From: Bacteroidota bacterium
Lineage (GTDB): Bacteria; Bacteroidota; Ignavibacteria; Kapaibacteriales; UBA2268
Assembly: GCA_004322215.1 (NCBI GenBank)
Contig: SCSM01000007.1
Location: forward strand, 62,001 to 126,000
Direction of reading: 5' to 3'
DNA length: 64,000 nucleotides
Part shown: in pieces, positions 36,173 to 43,940 of the stretch
Numbering within the stretch: the first letter of the stretch is position 1
Layout: each line of letters begins with the position of its first letter
Notes under the pieces: generated by a model
Told to the model about the DNA's origin: nothing
Databases searched by the model: none
The model's input: only the letters and a program-made list of their open reading frames with translations
Program-made: the position numbers and the translations under genes

Positions 36173-37921
36173 TTAGTACATCGGCTCAGAAAAAGAGACC
36201 GGTTTCGGTCCCCCATACCTGTAATGCAGGTAATTCGGCTTCCACTGGGCTTTTTTGACTAACTTGTCTATTTCAACATCTTCAATCATTCTTCCTAAGC
36301 CGGAATCGCGTGCTTCTATTACAACAGCCCTTGCTACTCTGTATGACACATAACGTATATCATCCAATGGAGGAAGGAGCAATCCCTGGTGACGCTGGTC
36401 CCAGGTAACCATACTGCTCAGTTCCTTGCTTGCGGCAACAAACATCCTGAACGTGATTTTCGGTGTTTTGGCAATCAAAGCACCCAAGCCGATTCCGGGA
36501 AATATATACATGTTGTTGCACTGTGAAGTATAAAATTTACCATATTCATTTTCAATCGAAGGGAAGGGACTGCCGAATGCCATCATGGCTTTTCCTTTTG
36601 TGATGTTAATCACATCTTCTGGCTTACATTCGCTTTTTGATGTTGGATTTGATAAAGCAAAGATAATCGGGCGTTCTGTGTTTTGTGCCATCTGTGAAAT
36701 TATTTCCTTGTCGAACATTCCAGTTTGGGCTGTAACTCCTATAAGAACAGTTGCACCTGAATTTTTAACAACATCTTTCAAGGTGATAACATTTTCATTC
36801 TTTAATTTCCATACGGTAAGATTTTCTCTTTTTTGAGCGAATACTTTCATCTGTGGCTCGAGTGTCGGTATATCATCCGTAATTAATCCGAACTGGTCAA
36901 CAGCGTATATAAGTCCGGTTGCTTCTTCATCACTCAAACCCTCTTCCATCAGCATTGATTTAATATTGAATGCAATACCTGAACCTGCCTGTCCCATGCC
37001 GACAATTACGAATTTCTGCTCTTTGAAACTGCTCTCTTTAATTTTCATAGCAGTCATCAGTGCAGATAGTGCAGTGGCACCTGTACCCTGTATATCGTCA
37101 TTAAAAGAAAGGATACGGTCACGGTAACGTTCCATCAGCATGAATGCTTTGTGCTTTGCGAAATCTTCCCACTGGAGAAGTGCATTCGTGAAATTACGTT
37201 TAACACCAAGAACAAATTTTTCAATAAAATCATCATATTCTTTTCCAACAAGACGTGGCTTCCTGTAACCGAGATAGAGAGGGTCATTCAGGAGTCGTTC
37301 ATTATTTGTACCTACATCCAGCGATATAGGTAGTGTCGTAATCGGATGTATGCCTCCTGCCGCAACGTACAGATTCACCTTGCCTATGGGTATTCCCATA
37401 CCATCCGACCCCAAGTCCCCAAGCCCCAAAATCCGCTCTCCGTCTGTAACGACAATAAGATATATATCCGGCTGGTTTATATTCTGGAAAATTCTGTCAA
37501 TAGCTGAAATGTTTTCGGGATTTATGTAAATACCCCTGTACCGCCTCATAATATGGCTCATCTCGAGGCAGGCAGTTCCGACTGTTGGTGTATAGACTAT
37601 AGGGAGCATTTCGTTCAGATGTTCAAGTAAAAACCTGTAAAACAGTGTTTCGTTTCTGTTCAGAAGCCCTTGCAGGTAAATGTATTTTTCGAGGTCAGTC
37701 GGCTTTTTCAGGTACGCTTCGTAGGTGCGTTCCACCTGCACATCAATATTTGAAATTTCGTAACGTAAAAATCCCTCGAGGTTGAGCGACATTCTTTCTT
37801 CCTGTGTGAAAGCGGATGCCTTGTTCAGAAAAGGGTCATTCAAAAGCTTTTGCCCGCGTAAATAAACTTCGTAATACTCTTCACTCGTCAGAGGGTCAAT
37901 TTTAATCGCAAAATTCTTCAT
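36173..37921 (-). CDS. NAD-dependent malic enzyme
   Basis: The 582-residue enzyme oxidatively decarboxylates malate to pyruvate and CO2. The N-terminal domain has SLNLEGFLRYEIS and MLPIVYTPTVGTACLEMS, with the catalytic Tyr in VYTPTVG. GLGDLGSDGMGIPIGKVNLYVAAGGI holds the substrate and metal region, and FNDDIQGTGATALSALMTA is the metal-binding segment. The nucleotide-binding loop is VIVGMGQAGSGIAF. It is the large (SfcA/MaeA-type, ~60 kDa) form rather than the MaeB type. Confidence 0.94.
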   Translation of the reverse strand: MKNFAIKIDPLTSEEYYEVYLRGQKLLNDPFLNKASAFTQEERMSLNLEGFLRYEISNIDVQVERTYEAYLKKPTDLEKYIYLQGLLNRNETLFYRFLLEHLNEMLPIVYTPTVGTACLEMSHIMRRYRGIYINPENISAIDRIFQNINQPDIYLIVVTDGERILGLGDLGSDGMGIPIGKVNLYVAAGGIHPITTLPISLDVGTNNERLLNDPLYLGYRKPRLVGKEYDDFIEKFVLGVKRNFTNALLQWEDFAKHKAFMLMERYRDRILSFNDDIQGTGATALSALMTAMKIKESSFKEQKFVIVGMGQAGSGIAFNIKSMLMEEGLSDEEATGLIYAVDQFGLITDDIPTLEPQMKVFAQKRENLTVWKLKNENVITLKDVVKNSGATVLIGVTAQTGMFDKEIISQMAQNTERPIIFALSNPTSKSECKPEDVINITKGKAMMAFGSPFPSIENEYGKFYTSQCNNMYIFPGIGLGALIAKTPKITFRMFVAASKELSSMVTWDQRHQGLLLPPLDDIRYVSYRVARAVVIEARDSGLGRMIEDVEIDKLVKKAQWKPNYLHYRYGGPKPVSFSEPMY

Positions 37922-38062
37922 AACAAACTCATAATTATACTCAAATCATTTATGGCTCGTAGCCAAACTCAAAATTACGTGGGATTGGGGAGGTAGGCAA
38001 ATTGGGGGGTATTGTTTTGAATGTTATTATTTAAAAAATAAAAATTATTATTTGAAAAATAA

Positions 38063-38088
38063 GGCGTCAAATTTGTTAATTTGACGCC
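38063..38088 (-). terminator. Strong terminator of the ECF-sigma locus
   Basis: A perfect 11-bp stem (GGCGTCAAATT / AATTTGACGCC) with a four-base loop is followed on the minus strand by TTATTTTT. It lies 23 bp after the Cys/His repeat gene. Confidence 0.85.
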
Positions 38089-38110
38089 TGATAAAATCAT
38101 ATAAATAATT

Positions 38111-38551
38111 TTATTTCATACATCCCGGTCCGCAAACATGACCTTTTTCACCATGCTTGTAATCATGTTTACCTTCCTTACATCCTTCATTGCATAAATG
38201 TTCCTTTAATACGGTTTTTATTTGATTTTTTCCTATGTCAGTTTTACATTCCGTTCCACAAACATGACCTATTTCTCCATGTTTGTAAACATGATTACCA
38301 TCTTTACATTCTGAGGTACAGGTATGCTCCTTTAAAATTATATTAGTTTGATTGTTCTTAATACCAGCTTTACATTCTGCTCCACAGACATGACCTTTTT
38401 CATCATGTATGTTTACAATATTACTGTCTTTGCATACTCCTTTACAAAATTGTTCCTTCAATTCTTTTTTTGTTTTTGCATAAGATTTCTGAGGATAACC
38501 TAATACAGTTATCAGTGCAAGAAATACCGTGACCATTAATACTTTTATCAT
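38111..38551 (-). CDS. Exported protein of three 42-residue Cys/His repeats
   Basis: The 146-residue protein has a signal peptide (1-25). Three repeats follow, with first cysteines at 36, 78 and 120, each reading C-x3-C-x13-H-x-C-x3-C. The motif HG/DE.GHVCG..C recurs, giving twelve cysteines and several histidines in ~110 residues. This arrangement suits metal binding (Zn, Cu, Ni or heme-related) or disulfide storage. No named family was recognised. It is the last gene of the locus headed by an ECF sigma factor, and an AGGTGG site precedes it. Confidence 0.75.
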   Translation of the reverse strand: MIKVLMVTVFLALITVLGYPQKSYAKTKKELKEQFCKGVCKDSNIVNIHDEKGHVCGAECKAGIKNNQTNIILKEHTCTSECKDGNHVYKHGEIGHVCGTECKTDIGKNQIKTVLKEHLCNEGCKEGKHDYKHGEKGHVCGPGCMK

Positions 38552-38602
38552 AAAACCACCTGTTATTAAATTATTTTAAAATATTTATTTACTTATTTAA
38601 AA

Positions 38603-39118
38603 TTATTTAGAAAAAACAAAATCTTTAATTTTATTGGCGCTGTGACATCCAACACACATACCATTCATTAAATTAGCACCACGTGTTTTCATCCCGTCTT
38701 TTGTTGCAATAGTTCCATCGGGCATTAACATGAACCATTCCCAATCGTTACCATTTGGATTGAAATTATTTCCCCTTTTAACCATTGCAGTAAATTCATT
38801 AACCGTACCAGCCGGATTGCTTGAATGTTTTACAAGTATTGTACCTATGGGAAAAGAACCATTGACTCTATCCTGATTATTTTTAATATATGTCTTTCTT
38901 GTTACGGTCGAGTCATTACCTGCATGAGCTGTACCTAATAATGGATCAGGTCCCTGGTTAGTTTTTATCAATTGCCAACTCATAAAATCACCAAATGAGT
39001 TGTCATCGGCAATAAATTCTTGTGTCAACGGTGATGATGTATTATCCTTGCTGCATGAACTTAATCCTATGATAAGTCCAATGCTTATTATTAGTAGAGA
39101 TAAATAATATTTTTTCAT
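38603..39118 (-). CDS. Cytochrome P460-type lipoprotein
   Basis: The 171-residue protein starts with a lipoprotein signal (LSSCSKD). The domain contains VRKTYIKN-like strands (TVTRKTYIKNNQDRVNGSFPIGTILVKH ... DWEWFMLMPDGTIATKDG) and ends with a single heme c site, CVGCH at 155-159. This matches the cytochrome P460 family, which includes hydroxylamine- and nitric-oxide-oxidising proteins and cytochrome c'-beta. The enzymatic substrate cannot be inferred. It sits between the Cys/His protein and a membrane protein in the ECF locus. Confidence 0.88.
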   Translation of the reverse strand: MKKYYLSLLIISIGLIIGLSSCSKDNTSSPLTQEFIADDNSFGDFMSWQLIKTNQGPDPLLGTAHAGNDSTVTRKTYIKNNQDRVNGSFPIGTILVKHSSNPAGTVNEFTAMVKRGNNFNPNGNDWEWFMLMPDGTIATKDGMKTRGANLMNGMCVGCHSANKIKDFVFSK

Positions 39119-39170
39119 AAAACACCTTTAATATTTTTTTAAAAATTAGTTAATTAAAATTTTTTTAATC

Positions 39171-39623
39171 TCAGCTTAAAGCAGTTTGTAATAAATGTTC
39201 TCTTGATTCTTTTAGAATTAAAGCGACAACAATACCATAAACAACATGCCCCAAAATGCTACCTATCATTGTCAGTAAAATACTTCCACTCATTTTCGGC
39301 ATATTGAATATAAAACCCATCATAATCATGGTAATCTGTGTAAAAACAAAAATGGCTAAACCGAAAATGGCTCCTTTTATAATCTTATTATTTATTTTCT
39401 CAAGTACATTTAAGTTAATCAATGCATAAACAATAGCGAAAATGGCACCAATCATAAAATGCATTAACCATCCTACAATAGATGGCACTCCTATCATTCC
39501 GGATAGCATTGCTGCCGGATTCATTTTGGGTATTCCCATCATTGGTGCAATAAACATAACCGATGTCATCACAGCGGTTGCAAGAATACCTCCTAATATT
39601 GCTTTAATAAATAAATTTTTCAT
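39171..39623 (-). CDS. Four-helix membrane protein (DUF6789/YagU-like)
   Basis: The 150-residue protein has four hydrophobic segments (about 8-28, 47-70, 81-105, 114-138). Its start, MKNLFIKAILGGILATAVMTSVMFIAPMMGIP, with the G-ATA.MT motif, is typical of small YagU/DUF6789-type membrane proteins often found with heme and nitrosative-stress genes. It has its own ribosome binding site (GAGGAG) and a 78-bp gap upstream, so a separate promoter is possible. Function unknown. Confidence 0.75.
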   Translation of the reverse strand: MKNLFIKAILGGILATAVMTSVMFIAPMMGIPKMNPAAMLSGMIGVPSIVGWLMHFMIGAIFAIVYALINLNVLEKINNKIIKGAIFGLAIFVFTQITMIMMGFIFNMPKMSGSILLTMIGSILGHVVYGIVVALILKESREHLLQTALS

Positions 39624-39701
39624 AACAACTCCTCGATAAATGTGAATAAATAATTACTTTACCGAATAGTCGCTGTTTTAAGTAATTCCTGACAAAAATT
39701 T

Positions 39702-39968
39702 TTATCTTTTTAAATTTTTGATGATTATATCTTTAAAATCCTCTGACAAGAGTTCAGATTGGTGTTTGTGGAGCTTATTTATATGGTTATGTAGAGATTC
39801 ATCAATGATCTTGCTTTGCTTCTGGTATGTCCTGCAGGCATTGCACATACTAACATGAAAATGCAACTTAAATTTTTCTGTTTTTGTTAATTTAAAAGAA
39901 AATTCCTTTTCAATTAATTCCGTTGCCTTCTTGCAGGATAACATAAATATGTTCATTAACTTTTTCAT
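39702..39968 (-). CDS. Putative zinc-binding anti-sigma factor
   Basis: The 88-residue cytoplasmic protein has the anti-sigma zinc motif H38-x3-C42-x2-C45 (FHVSMCNACRTYQKQ), with an additional Cys12 in the helix LSCKKATELIEK. It has no membrane segment, so it resembles soluble ZAS-type anti-ECF factors that release sigma on thiol oxidation. It starts 3 bp after the ECF sigma stop, the usual arrangement for a sigma/anti-sigma pair. Confidence 0.85.
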   Translation of the reverse strand: MKKLMNIFMLSCKKATELIEKEFSFKLTKTEKFKLHFHVSMCNACRTYQKQSKIIDESLHNHINKLHKHQSELLSEDFKDIIIKNLKR

Positions 39969-39971
39969 TTA

Positions 39972-40571
39972 TTATCTTTTAAACCAATTATTTTCTAAAC
40001 ATTCCCTAAGCTGTAATTTTGCTCTATGCAATATCTGCCAATAATTAGACGGTGAAATTCCCAATTCCTTACAAATATCTTTTCCTTCCTGTTCATTTAT
40101 ATATTTCAATTGAATTACGGAAAAGCAATTAGGTGGTAATTTTTCTATACATTTATGTAAAACATCATTGAATTCAGTATCATCTAATAAGATTTCATCA
40201 GAATTACTCCACACACCGGGTTTTCTTTCATCTTTCCATTTATCATCATCATCAAAGAAATAATCATAGAAATTGTTATCGTTTTCTTTTAAAAAATGGC
40301 TTTCAATCTTATAAGTTGAACGGAATCTTTTTCTGTGGTAGTCGTTTATTTTATTATTCAGTATTGATATGAGCCATGTCTTAGGTGAGCTGTTTCCAAT
40401 AAAACTATCGTAAGACTGATAAGCAGCCATGAATGTTTCCTGGACAAGGTCTTCTGCTGTTTCTCTATCAGATGTTTTATAAATAGCCCATGAAAATAAT
40501 TCATCTGAAAAAAGCTTAACCCATGATGAAATTATTTCTGTGCGTTTATTTTCTTGTTGCTGATAATTCAT
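39972..40571 (-). CDS. ECF-family RNA polymerase sigma factor
   Basis: The 199-residue protein has sigma region 2 (WAIYKTSDRETAEDLVQETFMAAYQSYDSF ... SPKTWLISILNNKINDYHRKR) and region 4 (DVLHKCIEKLPPNCFSVIQLKYINEQEGKDICKELGISPSNYWQILHRAKLQLRECLENNWF). An acidic linker of ~40 residues separates them. Together with the adjacent soluble ZAS anti-sigma it probably controls the downstream P460 and Cys/His genes in response to oxidative, nitrosative or metal stress; that part is inference. Confidence 0.93.
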   Translation of the reverse strand: MNYQQQENKRTEIISSWVKLFSDELFSWAIYKTSDRETAEDLVQETFMAAYQSYDSFIGNSSPKTWLISILNNKINDYHRKRFRSTYKIESHFLKENDNNFYDYFFDDDDKWKDERKPGVWSNSDEILLDDTEFNDVLHKCIEKLPPNCFSVIQLKYINEQEGKDICKELGISPSNYWQILHRAKLQLRECLENNWFKR

Positions 40572-40840
40572 TTCTAACTATGTTATTTCACAACTTTAAT
40601 TTTAATTATTTTATTTTCACATACTAATATGTTTAAATCTGATATCATAACTTTACAAATTTAAAATAATCAAATTTATTATCTATTGTATGTAGTATAA
40701 TCATGAAAAGCAATACAAATGGTATTTAAAAATAAATTAAATTCCCTTACATTCCTTCCCGGCAATAATAATTATTTATAATCTCCGTCAATAGATTAAA
40801 TTAATTTGTATTTTGAAATTATTATAGATTTGGAGTAAAA

Positions 40841-41215
40841 ATGGAATATTTGAATAAGCAGACTTTTTTGGAAAAAGTGTTTGACTTTGAGAAGAAATCG
40901 GAATGGCAGTTCCAAGGGGATAAACCCTGTATTATAGATTTTTATGCCGACTGGTGCGGTCCCTGCAAGATGGTAGGACCTATTATGGAGGAACTTTCCA
41001 AGGAATACGACGGAATGGTTGATATATACAAAATTGATACAGACAAGGAGCAGGAGCTTGCCGCTGCATTTGGAATTCGTAGCATACCTTCTGTACTTTT
41101 CTGCCCTTTGAACGATAAGCCGCAGATGTCTGTAGGAGCATTGCCGAAGGAAGGGTATATGCAGGCAATCGAGCAGGTTCTTGGTGTTGCGAGACCACTT
41201 GTTGTAGTAAATTGA
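40841..41215 (+). CDS. trxA: Thioredoxin
   Basis: The 124-residue cytoplasmic dithiol reductase has the classic active site WCGPCK (Trp38, Cys39, Cys42), the cis-Pro loop RSIPSVLF and a DTDKEQELAAAFGI helix. A short N-terminal extension (TFLEKVFDFEKKSEWQFQG) is usual for Bacteroidota thioredoxins. It is divergent from the ECF sigma gene. Confidence 0.95.
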   Translation: MEYLNKQTFLEKVFDFEKKSEWQFQGDKPCIIDFYADWCGPCKMVGPIMEELSKEYDGMVDIYKIDTDKEQELAAAFGIRSIPSVLFCPLNDKPQMSVGALPKEGYMQAIEQVLGVARPLVVVN

Positions 41216-41235
41216 TTTTTTAACCTCACCCTTTA

Positions 41236-41257
41236 TCCCTCTCCGAGCGGAGAGGGA
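41236..41257. repeat. REP-like palindrome (TCCCTCTCC ... GGAGAGGGA)
   Basis: A nine-bp perfect stem with a GAGC loop lies in TAACCTCACCCTTTATCCCTCTCC, a sequence type seen as a short interspersed palindrome in many unrelated genomes. It could also act as a terminator for trxA, though no T-run follows. Confidence 0.6.
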
Positions 41258-41277
41258 CTTTAATATTTGGAATTATA

Positions 41278-41487
41278 TTGAATAAATATATTAAAATCGG
41301 ATTATTCGCCGCTATTGGTGCGGGATTAGGGTATGCTTATTATTATTTTGTAGGATGCCGCAGTGGTTCTTGTCCGATAACCTCCAATGGGTATATGACA
41401 ACCTTGTATGGTGCGTTGATGGGATTGGTCTTGGGATTTCCGACAAAAAAGAAATCAAAAGTGGATTCTGAACCGAATTCAGAATGA
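41278..41487 (+). CDS. Small membrane protein (DUF6132-like)
   Basis: A TTG start gives 69 residues with two membrane segments (7-24, 40-56). The loop YYFVGCRSGSCPITSNGYMTTLYGALMG is the signature of the DUF6132 family, in which GC.SG.CPI is conserved; the CxxxxC pair could bind a metal or form a disulfide. These proteins commonly follow thioredoxin genes in Bacteroidota, as here. Confidence 0.75.
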   Translation: MNKYIKIGLFAAIGAGLGYAYYYFVGCRSGSCPITSNGYMTTLYGALMGLVLGFPTKKKSKVDSEPNSE

Positions 41488-41587
41488 CAATAGGAAATTG
41501 AATTTTTGAAAGTCCTCAAATTGAAAGATTATTCAATGTGGGGGCTTTTTTTTATTTTGCAAGATTATTTTTCACAGTTTGGAATAA

Positions 41588-43057
41588 ATGAAGAGCAGAA
41601 TAAAGTCGCTTGCTTCCGATACATTGATTTACGGCGTTTCAACAATTGTTGGACGCTTTCTTACTTTTCTTTTGACACCAATATATTCCAATTACCTCTC
41701 AGGAACTGAATACGGGGATGTTATCTACATATTCTCAATGGTGGCATTCATCAATATTGTTTATTCCGTTGGAATGGACTCTGCTTTTTTCCGCTTCTAT
41801 AAGAAAGATGATATTAATGAAACAAAAAAGGTATTTACATTATCATATATGTCAATAGCGTTTGTAAGCGGAATAATATCTCTTACAATTATAATTTTAT
41901 CGGCAAGGATAGCACCAATCTTCACTAACCTAAAAGAAGGACCGGAATTAATAAGAATCGCCGCATTGATTCCTTTTCTGGATGCTATAATGTTCATTCC
42001 TTATGCATATCTGCGGATGACGAGAAAAGCGATGAGGTTTGCTTATACGAAACTAGTGCTGATAGTTATAGCAGTTGTTTCGAATGCAATTTTTGTTGTG
42101 ATAATGAAACTTGGAGCGAGAGGAGTTTTTTATTCCCAATTTGCTGCCAATATAATAGGTGCTGTGATTTTCATTCCTTTAATCATCAGGCACATTATTT
42201 TGAAGATAGATTGGGGTCTGATGAAGAAGATGCTCAAATTCGGATTACCAACACTTCCCGCAACTTTATCAATGATGGTGCTTCAGATTGCAGACAGGCC
42301 AATCCTAAAACTATTGACAAATTCAGAATCCGTGGCGATGTACACTGTAAATTACCGGCTCGGAATCCCGATGATGTTGTTTGTAGGTGTCTTCGAATAT
42401 GCCTGGAAGCCATTCTATCTTAGCAGGTACGAGGACAAGGATGCTAAGGAACTGTATTCGAGAGTGTTGACATATTTCACTTTAGTATGTGCGGTAGTAT
42501 TTATTTTGACAGGATTTTTTATAGGATTCATTATAAGAATGCCATTTGTCGGAGGAAAATTCATTAATCCTGTTTATTGGAGTGGAGTGGGGATTATTCC
42601 TATAATTTTGGGTGCATATTATTTCAATGGTGTATATAATAATTTTGCAGCGGGATTTCACATTGAAAAGAAAACAGAATATCTTCCTATAGCAATTGGT
42701 GTAGCCGCTCTTGCAAATATTGGATTGAATTTAATACTGATACCAATATTCAGTTATTGGGGGGCAGCATTTGCGACGCTGGGAGCATACATAATCAGTG
42801 CAGTGTTACTTTATATATTCCTAAGAAAAGTATATCCAATGACTTATGATTGGAAAAGGATTTTGATGATTCTCGGAACAATGCTTGTTATTTATTTTGG
42901 TGTAGATTTTATAACAAAAAATTTAACTTTGTTCACTTCATTTACAATCAGGCTAGGCGGATTAATTTTATTTTTTGTGCTACTTTGGTTATTGGGATTT
43001 TTTACAAAAAAAGAGATAAAGCAAATCAAATTGATATTCAGTAAAAGTGATAAATAG
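41588..43057 (+). CDS. Polysaccharide flippase (Wzx/MOP family)
   Basis: The 489-residue polytopic protein has about 14 hydrophobic segments and begins KSRIKSLASDTLIYGVSTIVGRFLTFLLTPIYSNYLSGTEYG, the usual MOP-superfamily start. LPTLPATLSMMVLQIADRPIL and GVFEYAWKPFYLSRY are further motifs. It probably flips undecaprenyl-linked O-antigen or other surface repeat units across the inner membrane. No other polysaccharide genes are adjacent. Confidence 0.88.
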   Translation: MKSRIKSLASDTLIYGVSTIVGRFLTFLLTPIYSNYLSGTEYGDVIYIFSMVAFINIVYSVGMDSAFFRFYKKDDINETKKVFTLSYMSIAFVSGIISLTIIILSARIAPIFTNLKEGPELIRIAALIPFLDAIMFIPYAYLRMTRKAMRFAYTKLVLIVIAVVSNAIFVVIMKLGARGVFYSQFAANIIGAVIFIPLIIRHIILKIDWGLMKKMLKFGLPTLPATLSMMVLQIADRPILKLLTNSESVAMYTVNYRLGIPMMLFVGVFEYAWKPFYLSRYEDKDAKELYSRVLTYFTLVCAVVFILTGFFIGFIIRMPFVGGKFINPVYWSGVGIIPIILGAYYFNGVYNNFAAGFHIEKKTEYLPIAIGVAALANIGLNLILIPIFSYWGAAFATLGAYIISAVLLYIFLRKVYPMTYDWKRILMILGTMLVIYFGVDFITKNLTLFTSFTIRLGGLILFFVLLWLLGFFTKKEIKQIKLIFSKSDK

Positions 43058-43098
43058 TCAAATAATAAAAAGAACTTTTTATTTTACAAATAATTACG

Positions 43099-43106
43099 TA
43101 TATTTG
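43099..43106 (+). promoter_or_regulatory. Candidate -10 element (TATATTTG) of the RRM gene
   Basis: TATATTTG matches TAnnTTTG and lies 155 bp before the RRM start, implying a long leader that contains an 8-bp inverted repeat (AATAGATT at 43132, AATCTATT at 43151). Confidence 0.4.
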
Positions 43107-43260
43107 AATCGTTGAAATCCTGAGCTTACTGAATAGATTCCTCTTTTGTTAATCTATTAGAGCAAACCAAGGTTTTATTTTTTAATATTTGGATTTTAGA
43201 TTTATAGTTTTTTCAGGCATTGCCTGTGATTTTTTAATATTATTTTTTTTTGGAGTTTTT

Positions 43261-43548
43261 ATGAATATCTATGTAGGAAACCTCCCGTTTGCAACAACTG
43301 ATGAGGATTTAAAACAATTATTCACCGAGTACGGTGAAGTACAAAAAGCCAGGGTGATTATTGATCGCGAATCAGGAAGGTCGCGTGGTTTTGGTTTTGT
43401 CGAGATGAGCGATAATGCAGCAAGGACAGCTATCAGCAAACTAAACGAAACCGAATTCGATGGAAAACAAATTTCGGTTAACGAAGCCAGAGACAAAAGC
43501 AACGGCACCGGCACCGGCGGATATGGAAACAGGAGACGTTCCTGGTAA
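43261..43548 (+). CDS. RRM-domain RNA-binding protein
   Basis: The ATG at 43261 follows TTTGGAG and gives 95 residues; an upstream in-frame start would add 24 non-conserved residues. The protein is one RNA-recognition motif with RNP2 IYVGNL (3-8) and RNP1 RGFGFVEM (42-49), then a short Gly/Arg tail (GTGTGGYGNRRRSW). Such small bacterial RRM proteins bind single-stranded RNA, and cyanobacterial homologues respond to cold. Its long leader may be regulatory. Confidence 0.93.
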   Translation: MNIYVGNLPFATTDEDLKQLFTEYGEVQKARVIIDRESGRSRGFGFVEMSDNAARTAISKLNETEFDGKQISVNEARDKSNGTGTGGYGNRRRSW

Positions 43549-43619
43549 TTGATTTGATTATTTAATTTGAAAATGAAATTCTGGAAACAGAAATTACAGA
43601 GTTAATTCATCATTTTTTT

Positions 43620-43645
43620 AAGGAGGTAAATTTTACCTCCTTTTT
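43620..43645 (+). terminator. Terminator after the RRM gene
   Basis: AAGGAGGTA and TACCTCCTT form a perfect stem followed by five T. The stem happens to contain a full Shine-Dalgarno sequence, but no start codon follows. Confidence 0.88.
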
Positions 43646-43699
43646 CATTAATTGTAATTGAATTTGAAATAAAAGAAATAAACTTTAATTTTGAATAAT

Positions 43700-43773
43700 G
43701 CACCCGTAGCTCAATTGGACAGAGCATCTGACTTCGGATCAGAGGGCTGGGGGTTCGAGTCCCTCCGGGTGTA
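43700..43773 (+). tRNA. tRNA-Arg (anticodon TCG)
   Basis: Acceptor GCACCCG pairs with CGGGTGT (one G-U), the D arm is TAGCTCAATTGGACAGAGCA, the anticodon arm CTGAC/ATCAG carries loop TTCGG with TCG, and the T arm is GGGGGTTCGAGTCCCTC. Length is 74 nt, and CCA is not encoded. It lies 167 bp from a decayed tyrosine integrase, a usual integration target. Confidence 0.94.
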
Positions 43774-43800
43774 CTTAATTCTTTATTTAGGTTAATCTTC

Positions 43801-43855
43801 TTTTACCTCTTTTTACTTTAATCTCTGAAATTACTTGATTTTACTTGCTTTACTC
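43801..43855. repeat. Phased TTAC repeats between tRNA-Arg and integrase
   Basis: TTAC recurs at 43803, 43813, 43831, 43841 and 43850, mostly 10 bp apart, within TTTTACC, TTTTACT and TTACTTG contexts. The position beside a tRNA and an integrase with an arm-type DNA-binding domain suggests recombination arm sites. Confidence 0.5.
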
Positions 43856-43893
43856 ATTCATCAAAATAAAATGAAATTAAAACAATATACAAT

Positions 43894-43938
43894 AAAGTGC
43901 CCGTTACTAAAATTTTAAAAAAATTTAACGGACACTTT
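43894..43938 (+). promoter_or_regulatory. Palindrome with T-run just before the integrase start
   Basis: AAAGTGCCCGTTA (43894-43906) and TAACGGACACTTT (43926-43938) pair at 12 of 13 positions around a 19-base AT-rich loop. A T-run reaches to the integrase ATG at 43941. It could be a terminator or attenuator, or an operator. Confidence 0.55.
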
Positions 43939-43940
43939 TT

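Noticed and set aside
43620-43642. AAGGAGGTA as a ribosome binding site
   Set aside because: It is one arm of a perfect terminator stem with a T-run, and no start codon follows.
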